Assembly (NCBI RefSeq): GCF_019059575.1
Contig: NW_024881569.1
Coordinates: forward strand, 372,001 to 436,000
Direction of reading: 5' to 3'
DNA: 64,000 nt
Source: Amphibalanus amphitrite
Lineage: Eukaryota > Arthropoda > Thecostraca > Balanomorpha > Balanidae
Shown here: positions 12,337 to 24,300 of the stretch, in pieces
How positions within the stretch are numbered: position 1 is the first letter of the stretch
Layout: each line of letters starts with the position of its first letter
Program-made: the position numbers and the translations under genes
Notes under the pieces: model-generated
Databases searched by the model: none
What the model was told of the DNA's origin: nothing
Seen by the model: only the letters and a program-made list of their open reading frames with translations

Positions 12337-15300
12337 TGGCGGCGGCCGCCCAGTGGGGGCAACAGGTGAGCCGCGGCGACCGTCTTACCTTACGGAATTT
12401 TGAGGCTAACGAGTAGTGGCATTTATAGCCAAGTATGTGACCATTGCAACCTTTAGGGCCTTGATTGCAACCACTATCGTCCTTTTATAATTTTGCACTA
12501 ATGGAGGCGATTCTTCAAACGTAAGTGTCAGGGTCCTTCATTGTTCCTATGGAAGCGCGTTGGGCTCCACGCCTTTGATTTTCGATATCTGATGCTTTTG
12601 CTTACGTTAGTTCAGCATGTACGTTTTTCGATAACGTTGTGGGCCTTCAAAGAACAGCATAAATGGCTCATCTGGCTAGTTAACTAACTTGTGTATATGT
12701 ATAGCTTGACGAAGTAGCTCCATAGTAACAAGGTTATGTGCTATTGGTTGAGAAACATGATTTCACGTTGCCTCTCAGAGGTGACCTCTACTCCGCTCTG
12801 TTTTGCAGATGGCTGCCCATGACGCGGCGCTGTCCGGCCAGCTAGCTGCGCGGCCGCCTGCCCCGGCTGAGAAGCCGCCTCCGGCTCCGGTACCGGCGCC
12901 CGTCCCCGGACTGGCGGCCGCTCCGAGACTGGCTCCCCCAGGCAGCACCTACTCGGCCCCCGGCGCGTCCGCCGCGGCACCGCGGCCCGTCCAGCCGCCT
13001 GCCAAGGCCCCCGGACAGGCACCCAGCGCGGGCCCGGGGCCGGCCGCGCAGTCCCAGGTCCGCCGGGAGCCCCCTGTACCCGGCTCGGCAGCCGCGGCGG
13101 TGGCTGAGTCGGCGGCGGCCATCTCCCGGCTCACACCCAAAGAGCAGGAGGTGAGTCATGATGACCGCCACACAATGTCACACTTCTGTTAGTTGTTTGT
13201 GTACCTTGCTGTCTCATGTTATTTAAGCTGTACTCGGCTTCAACACTACTCAGCGTTGCGAGCCGGAAGATGCTGGGATTTATATGTGGGATATGTCGGA
13301 TATTATCGTCTGGACGACACCTGGCGCGACACCTCTGTCACCTGGCGCGTCCTCCCTCCGTGCTAGTACGGTACCTAGACTGTGCTGATGGACCCAGTCA
13401 GGTACTGTATTAGCGCGCTGGGATGGCGCCGCTCGCACGTCCAGAGAGGGCACTCAAGTGCACTGAGTATGGCGGAGCCGACTGATTTTTCATGCTTCAG
13501 CATTTTTAGACTTGTAATGTTCACGTGAACCATAAACAACATATAATTCTTGTCATTGATCAGGTTAACAGGTTAAATCTTTAATGCTGGTCCGCTGTCA
13601 GTGGCCGTGGTTTCTGACTTGTTTTGTTGATTGTGTCTATGTTCTTTCGTGGTTTGCCTGCTCCCAGTAGGACTGCTACTGACAGAAGTGAATCGCTTCC
13701 ATAGGAAATTCGCCAACTGCAGCGAGCGGACGAGCTGTTTGACAAGCAGTTCAAGGCCTGGGAGGAGCAGTTCAACAGCTGGAAGAACGAGAACAGAGGA
13801 CACGCCGATAAGTCTCAGCTCAGGTAGGCACGTGGTGGCACTCTGCACAGGGATTGCCAGAGCTTATGAGATCCTGTGTCCGTGAATGTCAAAGAATTAG
13901 TGAATAGTGATGCTGGATGGAACATATTCAGCTCTTTCTGAAGGAGTTCCTAGTTGTACATTGAGCGATGTTTGTTTTGTCATTGAATCCTCGCGATCCT
14001 CCCATCTTCATCCCGCCATCCTCTTAGCGTCATTCTTTCATCCCCTCGACACCTTCATCCGTTCATATTTTCACCCTCACCCTGCCGTCCTCTCACCGTC
14101 ATGATGTTATATTCTAATCCTCATCTCGCCGTCCTCTTACCTTAAGCCAGTGGTCGGCAGGCCCTCCGGGGTCGTGCCCCCTTTTCGGGCGCCAGGCAGG
14201 GCCATTACCCCCACCCTACCAGACACCATTGCATACACAACCGAGCTCACTATACCTTTCCGTGACTCTTTGGGTATTTCGGGTATTATTATGTAAAAAC
14301 GTCGGATCACGACACAATTTTACCCTCGAGCCGATCATTTTTTTTATCTGCCATAAAACATGTCATACATTGACAGAAATAACTGTTGACTTGTTAGGCA
14401 GTTGTTTCTTGAGATCATGGAAGGTCATAAAATTTCAATTCTAGAAGGTACAGCGGGTTCTGATCTACTACACAATTGTCATTGACCCTTTGAAAGTCTT
14501 AAGTCACCCAATGGCCAAGGAAGTTAACCGTCACCCATATTGGTGTTTTGCCAGCCGCTAATTTATGGGGGGAGAAATTCGTTGGACCCCTATTTGTCGT
14601 TCGGCCCCTGATCAAGCATGAGCTTCGCGGAAAAAACGAGCGTGTTGCCCCTGACGAGAGGAAGCTGATGATACGCAATTTTAAGGTCCTAGGTCATTGA
14701 TTGACCTTCCAGGTCGGCTCAATGACCCAAAAAGTCGGAAAATCGAGACCTGTCAGAACTTCGTAAAGTGAGGATGTTGTGGAGTTTGTCGGGGTACTGA
14801 TCACGAATTTTATCTAAGTTTTGATCACAGATGTCTTCGTGCATTTAGGCCAGGTCGGGTCAGGTCAGGTCAACCAATAGGCGTCCTGTCGGGTATTTAT
14901 AGTAGGCATCAACAACCACTGACAGCTTCGTAACATGTTACGAAGGCACCAAAATTACTTGGTATATGTTCAAATGGTTGCGAAATTCTAGCTACAATGT
15001 ATAAAATTGATAAACCTGTACTGAAAATGTCATCGCGATCGGCCGCTTTTTGCGCGAGTTATTCGCGAAAACCCGAGGAAAAGGGGGGTCCCCTATAAGT
15101 GCGAAGGTTAAAATTGGGTAGCAGCGTTTTCCTATCGTCACGGGTAGCACGTTCATTTTTCTAACGCAAAGCTCCAGCTCATATTTCAGAGGCCGAGAGG
15201 CTGGGGTCCGACCGGCCCCTCCCCGTTTACCTTAGCTGTTATGAAAACGCCAATAGAGGGGCGACGGTTAGCGTTCGATTTTTGAACCCTGAGACCAAAC

Positions 15301-18300
15301 AGGCGTGATGTCTGTCCCATCAAGGGAGACATTAATTCTAAGATACGGCTTTCTCAGAGGCCCCCATTACCCCCCGCCGAGGGGCTCCATTACCCCCAAA
15401 GGGGGCCTGCCCCACCATTTGCCGACCCCTGCCTTAAGCCCTCCATCGTCGCATGGCTGTCCTCTCACCGTTTAATGTCGTCTTCTTATTTACCATCTCC
15501 CCGCCACCCCGCCCAGGTCGTACGAGGAGGAGATGCTTCAGATGAAGAACAAGCTGCTGCAGCGTCACGAACAGCTACGGCGACGGCTGGCTCAGAAACT
15601 GGCCAAGGCTCGCGGCGAGACACCGCCACCGGACCTGCCGCCTCCGCCGCCGGCCGCCGCCGCACCCGGGCCTGGCGCCGCTGCAGCGCGAGCACCCGGC
15701 TCCGGCCGCTTCGGTGAGTCGGTTGTCGGCTGTGAGGGCGTACGTGATTGAACAGGGATGGATTGGTCGTTTTGAGCTAGATGCTTCCTTGTGTATTGTG
15801 TTACCAGTGGTGCTTTCCTGTATGTGAAATAAAATGTGTCATTTTTTTTTTTTTTTGCTTAGTTGTCTAGTATGCGACGTAAGCTGTACCATTTTACTTC
15901 TACTAGTTGTCGTTTTGTTCTCTGTTTTTGAGTTACTTTAACTAATTAGAATCGACCTATGATTCCCTATTTTCCATCAATCCATGAATAACCGACGAAT
16001 TGCTGCCGTGTAGCAGTCCTTCGTCATGTCCCTCACCCCCGAACGTGAGCACCGCTCCCCCTCTGACGTGAGCACCGCTCCCCCTCTGTCACAGACGAGG
16101 AACAGTCGGGCAGGGGTGAGCGCGGCGACTACGACGAACACGGCGGCTACGGCGAGGACTACGGCGAAGGCTCCGGCTACGACCGGGAGTACGGCGAGAG
16201 CGGAGCGTACGGCGGTCGTGGCGGCCGCGGTCGGGGGCGAGGCGCACGCGGCCGCGGCGGGTACAGCGCTGAAGACCGCGGCGGCCCTCAGGACGATGAC
16301 TACTCGTGGGACGGACCCGGCGGGCGCGGCCGGGGCCGTGGACGAGGCCGGGGAGGGCTCGATGAAGGATTCAGAGGCCGCGGTAGGGGCGGCTACGATG
16401 GTGACGGACATGAACGCGGCCGGGGCCGGGGAGCCCGCGGCCGCGGCCGTGGTGGCTACTCTGCTGAAGATGACTACAGCCACGGTGATTACTATGAGGA
16501 GGAGGGTGGTTACGGCCCGGGCCGCGGTGGCCGCGGAGGACCCCGCGGCTTCCCGCGCGGTGGACCCCGCGGTGGGCCCCGCGGCGGCCGGGGTCGTGGC
16601 GGGTTTGGCCGCGGCGGAGGGCCTGGAGGAGGATACGGAGACGAACCGTATGACCCAGCCGACCCCGGCAGTTACGACTATGACGGCGGCTACAACGACT
16701 GGGACGGCTACGCCGACGAGTGAGTTAATGGAAGAACTGGGTGCAAAGTAATCGATACGCGACAGTTTTTTTTTTTAATTTTTAACTCATACACACTACT
16801 GTCAAGTAGTCCTAGCCCCTAGGTTAGCATATTATTAATACTGCTGTCTTAACATTGCGTTGCCGTGCATTATCCAGCTCTGCCGTATGGTAACAAGTGG
16901 CCCTCCACATTGTTCCATCATATCAGGACTATCTATTTCCCCGACTGACTCCTGTGCACGCCGTTCGTTTCGCAGCGGCACCGGCCCCAGGGAGAGCCGC
17001 GGAGATCGACCGGGAGAGTCCGCAGACTCGTGGCAGGACCTCGGTGGAGGGCTCAAGGGACGCCCGTTCTCGTCTGCGCCGTATGCCAGGTAAGGAGACT
17101 AGCCCCGGTTGTAGTGATGTCGGGGTCTGGTTCCTATGACAGTCGCTTCTAGCGTCCACCAAGCCTGACTGTTTACGCGTGGAAACCAAACTAATACATA
17201 TATCTGCATCTTCGCAACCGGCCGCCTGCAAACAGTGAAGTTTTATGAAATTTCAAATTATGACGTCCCGCGGGCGAATTGATCAGCTGCTTACGCAGAG
17301 CGTAGGATTCTGTGTTTTGTTGGAGTGCATTGACAGGGGACTGATAGTCCCAATTTTTTTTTTCTTCAAGAAATCAAATCTTATTAACATTGAGCGCTTT
17401 GTAGGTGATAATAAGTAACCACTCGTTGCTTCGAGCACGGGAAAACGGCCCCCTGTGTGAGGTGCGCCGAGTCGCGGATGGTGTTTGTGTCTATCCGCTT
17501 ATTGTGATGTCAGTTTGCCATACTTTCAAAACCTCCGCAGCCTGCAGGATTCGAACCTGCGCGGGGAGACCCCATCAGATTTCGAGTCTGACGCCTTAAC
17601 CACTCGGCCAAGACTGCACCCTGTGCGGTCAAGTACTGCCACTTTATTTATATCGACAGGATAACACAGATCCCCTAAACTTCATGCAATAATGAACTCG
17701 CTGGATTAGTTAGCTCGTCGCGACTTGTCACGTTCTCAATCTGGTAACAGTAATTGGCAGGATTCCGACGAAGGTCTTGCCATTGAGAACCAGTCGGGTC
17801 ACACGTCCAATATCAGCTGAGCAGGCTGTGGCTAATTATTTTGTATTCGTCGCTCACTGACCAGCCTCCCAGCCCGCTCCACGCCTACACGGAAGGTCGT
17901 CTGATCAGTCGCCTGACCGTTCTGTTTGCCTTCACAGCGGTGGACCCGACAAGGGAGGCGAGGGCGATGACCATGCCGTCATCGACTACGGCCACAAAAA
18001 CGCCCTGGACGTGGTCTCAAAGTTCGACGGTGAGGCGATGGGTGGGGGTCTTGGGTGCGGGTCTAGGGTCAGGGAGGAGGGGTATTTTGACGCCCTTTGG
18101 AAGTGCAGTCAGAATTGGTATGTGACGAGCTCAGAAAGTTAGGTACCTGTTAGTGTTGACTTGAAGGGGTCATTTATGTATTGCGGTGTTTTGAGTCGTT
18201 CTAATTGATGGTAGCAGATAAATGGAATCACAACACACACACTATTGATTACAGTGCTTGTTTTCAGCTTTTCTCAGAACTCCATAGTTTGTTGTGCATT

Positions 18301-21300
18301 TTAGACACCACCTGAACCAAGGTTTAATCTTAACAATCTTCGAACCACAGAACTAACCATGCGGCTCTCGCTGACGTCCTGCCCTGTCTCAGGTGGCGGT
18401 CCGCCGCCGTCGCTCAAAGACGCCATCGAGAGTGTGTACGAGGCGTTCACGCGGCCAGTGCGCGAGCAGTCCATCTCCTCCATCGCCTCTGCTGACCGGC
18501 TGGTGGGTCTGGGTGTGCCAGAGCCGGTACCGCCCCCGCCACCGCCGCCGCCGCCGCCCGGACGCCACTCGTACGGCAGAGGTGAGTCGATCTGTGGGGA
18601 GATAGACAAGGTGGGAGTGTGGCATATATCGACACCTTTTTTTTAAACCCCACATCTGTTCTCCGGTGAATTTTCGGGAAGCACGAAAGATCTCTTTTTA
18701 GAAGTGTCCAATCGTCCGATCCTGATCAAATTTGTGTGTTCGTAAGCTTGCTCTGGCATTGCTTGATCTGCCAAGACAGACAAACTTGAGAAAAATCGAG
18801 TGACTGTACCTTTTTTGAAGGTTTCTAAACAACTTGTCTGAACTTCACGGGAGAACAAATGTGGGGTTTAAAAAAGGTGTACAAAGGTGTAGATAAAAAG
18901 GTGTAGATATGGCTGAGTAGAGGGCTGGGAATGATTCAAAGTTAATGGTGCTGGTGCATTTGATGGTCTCACTGCTTTAGTAGATTGCAGTCAACATGAA
19001 CGTGTTGGAGAAGCTCATACCATCGTGTGGCAAATCGCACGCAAGTACGGCATTCTACGTCCACAGTTCGCCGTTATAGTTTGCCTGCAGTGTCACCTCT
19101 TTTCGTCTCCTGCCTACAGATCCGGACGGCTACGGCCTGGGCCCCAGCCACCCGGACGACTACGCCGACCTGGGCCGGCCGCCGCGGCGCAGTCGGTCCC
19201 GCTCGCCACGGTTCCGCTCCCGCTCGCGGTCTCCGCGGCGCTACTCACCCTACCGACACCGGCCGCGCTCGCGGTCGCGTTCGCCGCCGCGCCGCAGCCG
19301 CAGCCCGTGGCGGCGTGGCTACGACTCTCCCCCGCGCCGCAGCCGCTGGTCGCCTCCTCGTGACCGGCGGCCTCCCTCCGACGACCGGCGACCCCCCTCC
19401 GACGACCGGCGACCGCCCTTCGACGACCGGCGACCGCCCTTCGACGACCGCCGACCTCCGTACGACGACCGCCGGCGGATGGACGACCGGCCACGGGACC
19501 CGTACGACCGACCGCGAGACCCGTACGACCGACCACGGTCTCCGCACGACAGGCATCGAGATCGCTACGACCGGCCACGGGATCCGTACAGTCGTTCACG
19601 GAGTCCGTACAGTCGTCCGCGCGAGGTGCCCCTCCGATCGCTGAGTCCGTCTGACCGGCCGCGATGGCCGGGTGATCGGGTGCGGTCGCGGAGTCCGGGC
19701 CTGGGCAGGGGCCGAGGTGGCGGAGTAGTGTACGACAGGCCGCGGGGCCCGGGAGGCGGCGACGATCGTTTCCGCTGGGTGAGGTGAGTTGGACGAGGTG
19801 TCATTGTATTCAGCGGGTCAGGTAATCTGGTTATGGGGTAATATTGGTAGCATTCAGCGCGCTGAGCTATCAGCCAAATGATGAGCAATAATTATGCTTA
19901 ACCCGCGCCCTGCTGGGGGGGGGGGGGGTGTTTGAACACCCCCCCCCTTGTGGTTTTTCGCGAATATCTCAAAAACGGCGGCGCGGAGCGCCGCCGTTTT
20001 TGGTACACCTTATCATACATCAATTCTACACATGTGAAAATTTCAGACCAAGGTCATTCAAGGTCAGGTCACCAGGTCACTTGAAGTGACCTCACCTCAT
20101 AAAAAGTTTCAATGTCTGTCATAGCTACACCGAGTGACCGATCGCTTTGAAACTTTCAGCGATTGCTAAGAGCAATAGCATGTACAAAATGTATATCTCA
20201 GAATTCTGATATCGATGACCTAAGGTCAGGTCAATTTTGCGACCTCCCCATTATAAGTCAATGGGAGAAAATTGAAATGCGCCTCTTTTGGACGAAAGGC
20301 GTTATAAATACTCCCAAACATTGAATTACAAGTGGTTGAGACACACTGAACATGAAAATGGTGTCCGTGACCCCTGTTTATGCCCTGAGGTCATCTTAGG
20401 TCACGAATGGTATCTAACAGTTTTTCGCAAATAACTTTTGATAGAGGCATGCTAGAGCGATGAAAACGCCTTAGATGTGTTCAGCTCGACGATACGGATC
20501 GACTGATATGCAACATGACCCTTTCCGGTCAGGTCATGACCTTGACCTGAGGTCAAATTTTCAAGTTGACCTTTCAAGGTCAAGTTATAGTTCATTCGAT
20601 GCGTCTTGACGAGAGGAACACGATGCCGGTAAAAGTAAGCTCGTACAAGGTTTGGGTCAAAAGTTATTGCAGAATAACTGTTTCCGAAAAAATCGGCTAT
20701 TTTTGCAGTTTTTGCCCCCTGCAGGCAAAACCGTTGACGTTAGGTCAAATCTGAGGAAATTACTCAGAATGGGCGTTAATAGGGCTATCGAATGCGCTTC
20801 TCCGCGGCGCTGTAGCTCTATTGGTTCCCGAGTTATGCGTTGGCTTCTTGGAAATTGTTGACATTCTACCTGGAAATCGGCGAAATTTTGCCTTCAATGA
20901 CCTCTGGTGACCTGACCTTTGACCTGACCAAAAAATTGACCGAAGTAATTTCCTCATTATTTTTGACGTTCTTTCGAACGCCGCCTTCCGCGTATCGCTA
21001 CGTGGCCCAGGAGCCGAGTTATAAGGGGGGGGGGGTGTTCAAACACCCCCCCCCCCAGCAGGGCGTGGAAATCCAGGACCCCCAGCCGGGCGCGGGTTAA
21101 TGATATGATCTTCGATCCATCATATTCCGTCTTGTAGTCAGTTTCTCATTTTAAAATAGTTACCTTAGAACCTGGTGCGAGTTTTTCGTTGCTATCTTTT
21201 TTTCTTTAATGTAACAGTAAGTATCCGCTATTGACCTCCTCCCCCGTCTCACCCTCAGGCCGGGAGCTGTGCCGCAGGACCCGGGCTCCCCGACTCCGCG

Positions 21301-24300
21301 TGCTCCGCCTGCTCCTCCCGCTCCCCCGGCCAACCCCCCGGCTCCACCCCAACCGGAGCCCCTCTTCCCGACTGTGAACGTCAAGGATCTGCTGCAGCCG
21401 CCGGGTCGACTGACGCGGCCCTCCAACCTGGTCATCATACTGAGGGGGCCGCCCGGATCGGGTGAGAAACTCATGGACTTGAGGGCGTATGTTGTTTGGA
21501 TGAACGGACAGCAGTCATCTGACAAAAAAAAAAACTGCATTAGATTTGGCGGCAAATAACTGGTCTAAAAATTTGAGCGATTATCATAGTTATGCCTGTC
21601 TAGAGCATTGAGAATGATAAACGATGCACAGATAGCAATATTTTTGCCGGCCTTGTGACTGTTACTGTCACAAGCAGCTGGCCTTAATCAAACCTTCAGC
21701 CAGCTTTTTATTCCATTCGGTCACGTGCTTAGTTATGCTCCCACAGTACCAATTGCCAGTCCATTTTTTACTTCAATTGTCCCCGCAGGCAAGACGTACA
21801 CGGCGAAGCTGATCAAGGACCAGGAGGTGGCGAACAAGGGCAGCGCGCCTCGCATCCTCTCCCTGGACGACTACTTCTGCACGGAGAAAGAGAAAGCCGT
21901 CACCGACCCAGACACCGGCAAGAAGGTCACCAAAAAGGTAACGGAGGCGAACCGCTGTACTTATACTCGTAATCGTTTATCAACCAGGATCAGAGGATGA
22001 ATTTGACTGGCGGGGTGAAGGGATGTATCGAGGCTTTGTGTTCCAGGTAGGTATTCTGCCACGAAACATATGCTTTGTTAGTATTATGATAGCTTCGCTG
22101 AATCGCCTTGCGCCAGTTTGAATGGCGGTGCTGTCTTTACCATGGCCTTGCATGCCACCCTATTGTGTCGAACCGACCACTCATCACTCTATGATGTGTT
22201 CGTGATGACCTGACTCTGACCTCCCCGCCTTCCGCAGGTGATGGAATATGAGTACGACGCGGCCGTGGAGGAATCGTACCGCGTCTCGCTACGGAAGGTC
22301 TTCAGGAAGACTGTCGACGAGGGCTTCTTCCATTTCATCATCGTTGACTGCGTCAACGCGCGGACCAATCAGTACGACGAGATGTGCTCGTACGCCAGCG
22401 CTCGCGGCTTCAAGGTGCGTATGAGGGTGGTGGGCCTGAGGCATGGATGTGATGACTGGGGATGACGTATGGCTGGCGGAGGGCAGGTATTATTGGAAAT
22501 ACTGAGCAGTTCCGGGGATGGTTTACCGGAGGAGGATATGCTGGGTGGGCTGAGCTGAGATGGAGGGTAGTTGATGGACTTTGTTGGTTTTTCTTTGAAG
22601 GAGTGCGGGTATTGAATGATACAATTTAGTCGTAGCTCACGTCGTGTGTTAATTATGAAGTACGTTATACTCAAGGTCGTGCTACATGATGTATAGCTAA
22701 TCTTTTTTTGCTCGCCGACTCCCTGCTAATCACTATTCCCTCCGTGTCCACTAGGTGTACATTGCCGAGATGGACATGGATGTGGCCACGTGTCACAAGC
22801 GGAACATCCACGGCCGATCTCTGGATGATATCCGAGAGGTGGTCAAGAACTGGCAGCCCACGCCTCGACACTACATCAGGGTGGATGTGCGACCGGTGCT
22901 TCAGGACGACAGCATCCAGGAGGTAGGTCCTGCTGCCGTCGGGCGTGGGGTTTGGGTGATTTGGTCCGTGGCTGAAAATGCTATGAGATGTGACCGAATC
23001 GGGTATCGGGGCGTTGATTTTGTCGCTGTGTCCTGTCACACCGTGATTATTCGGACGGTAGGAGCGGGAAAATGTAATAATTGCATGCCTGATGGCACAG
23101 ATTTCTGTCACCAGGACTAGTTGACTTTGGGCGGTGACCCTTGCCCTCAGTACTAGTCGAGTACGAGTCCAGGTAGAAGTCAGGGTCTTTTTCAAATATG
23201 GCCAGAAAGAAGTACATTTCGTGAAACAATGACACATAAAGGGTGAAGTATTAGTGACAGCGACAATGATAATGCAAATGTTGAGCAGTGCTATGAGATA
23301 AGAGGGTTGAACATGTGTTTACGTGCACCGACTGAAACCCACGGGCGGCATGTCATCGCTTTATGAGCTGGGCGTGCTCGCCGACCTGGTAGCAAACTTC
23401 CTTCGGGAGTGGAAGTGGCAGGAGGCTTTGATAAACCAGGTTTGGCAACCTGGTCGTAGGCCTCACGCCGGAATAAGTTATTTCGTATCAAACCAGGTTT
23501 GGCAACTTGGTCGTCAGCCTCACTCCGGGATAAGTTATCGCGGTGTCAGGTTTGGCAACTTGGTCGTCGGCCTCTGGCAGATCGCGACGCGAGGAGGTTA
23601 CCTTCCGTCGGCTTGTACCGGGCATACCGGCCAGGTACCCACCGGTACCTATGGGCACCTTATTGGCGTCAGCTCTAAACCTTATTGTGTGAGATGTGAC
23701 AACTTTCGGTCCGAATTGTCTTGATGGAGTGCCAGAGACTGAATCTGACCGGGCCTGCGTGTCGCTCAGCTCTTACTGAGCATGCCCGTTGGTGACAATC
23801 CCCTACGTTTGGTTCCTCCGGTACTCTTTCTTTCGTTCATTACGGCCTTCGGACTACGGGTGCTTTAAATCCCCAGCTTTGAGGAAGTAACGTTACAACT
23901 GGGCGTGATATAACCTGGTAGCTGGTGCGCCATTACGCCAATTCATCATCAGTACCATCAGCAATTCATCGATGTTTGTGTCCGAAGTAGCCCCGAAGAG
24001 TGTTGAGGCGAATCTTGAAGAAAACATGGTGCTAGCACGGCCCAATTCTCAGGAAACAGTACAGAACGCTGCCGCCCCAGCCTCCTCAGTTTTCGCCAGC
24101 CGATCGCCACTGGTAACGCTACAGCTACCTGACCTTCGCTTAGGCGTCTAAGACAACCAACATGCTATTAGCCTAGTCTGGCATAATCAAACGCTTGACT
24201 TGCTTATCGACAGGGTGCACGTAAACACTATGTTCACCGCCTTTGGCTCACAGCACTATCCATTGTTCGATTCCCGCAATAGCATTGTCGCTGTCGCTGG

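Noticed and set aside
15977..16751. Alternative frames (Ala/Thr-rich) on both strands over the RGG exon
   Set aside because: Only the frame in phase with exons 5 and 7 gives RGG/GGY sequence expected for YLPM1; the others are composition effects.
17536..17617. Whether the tRNA could be a SINE-derived pseudogene
   Set aside because: All stems pair, both internal promoter boxes fit, the discriminator is G and a terminator follows; there is no SINE tail.
19027..19644. Other open frames over the RS-rich exon
   Set aside because: They arise from the GC-rich repeat; the frame in phase with exons 9 and 11 encodes SR dipeptides.
23323..23724. Open frame of 133 codons in YLPM1 intron 14
   Set aside because: It is produced by a 60-bp tandem repeat.
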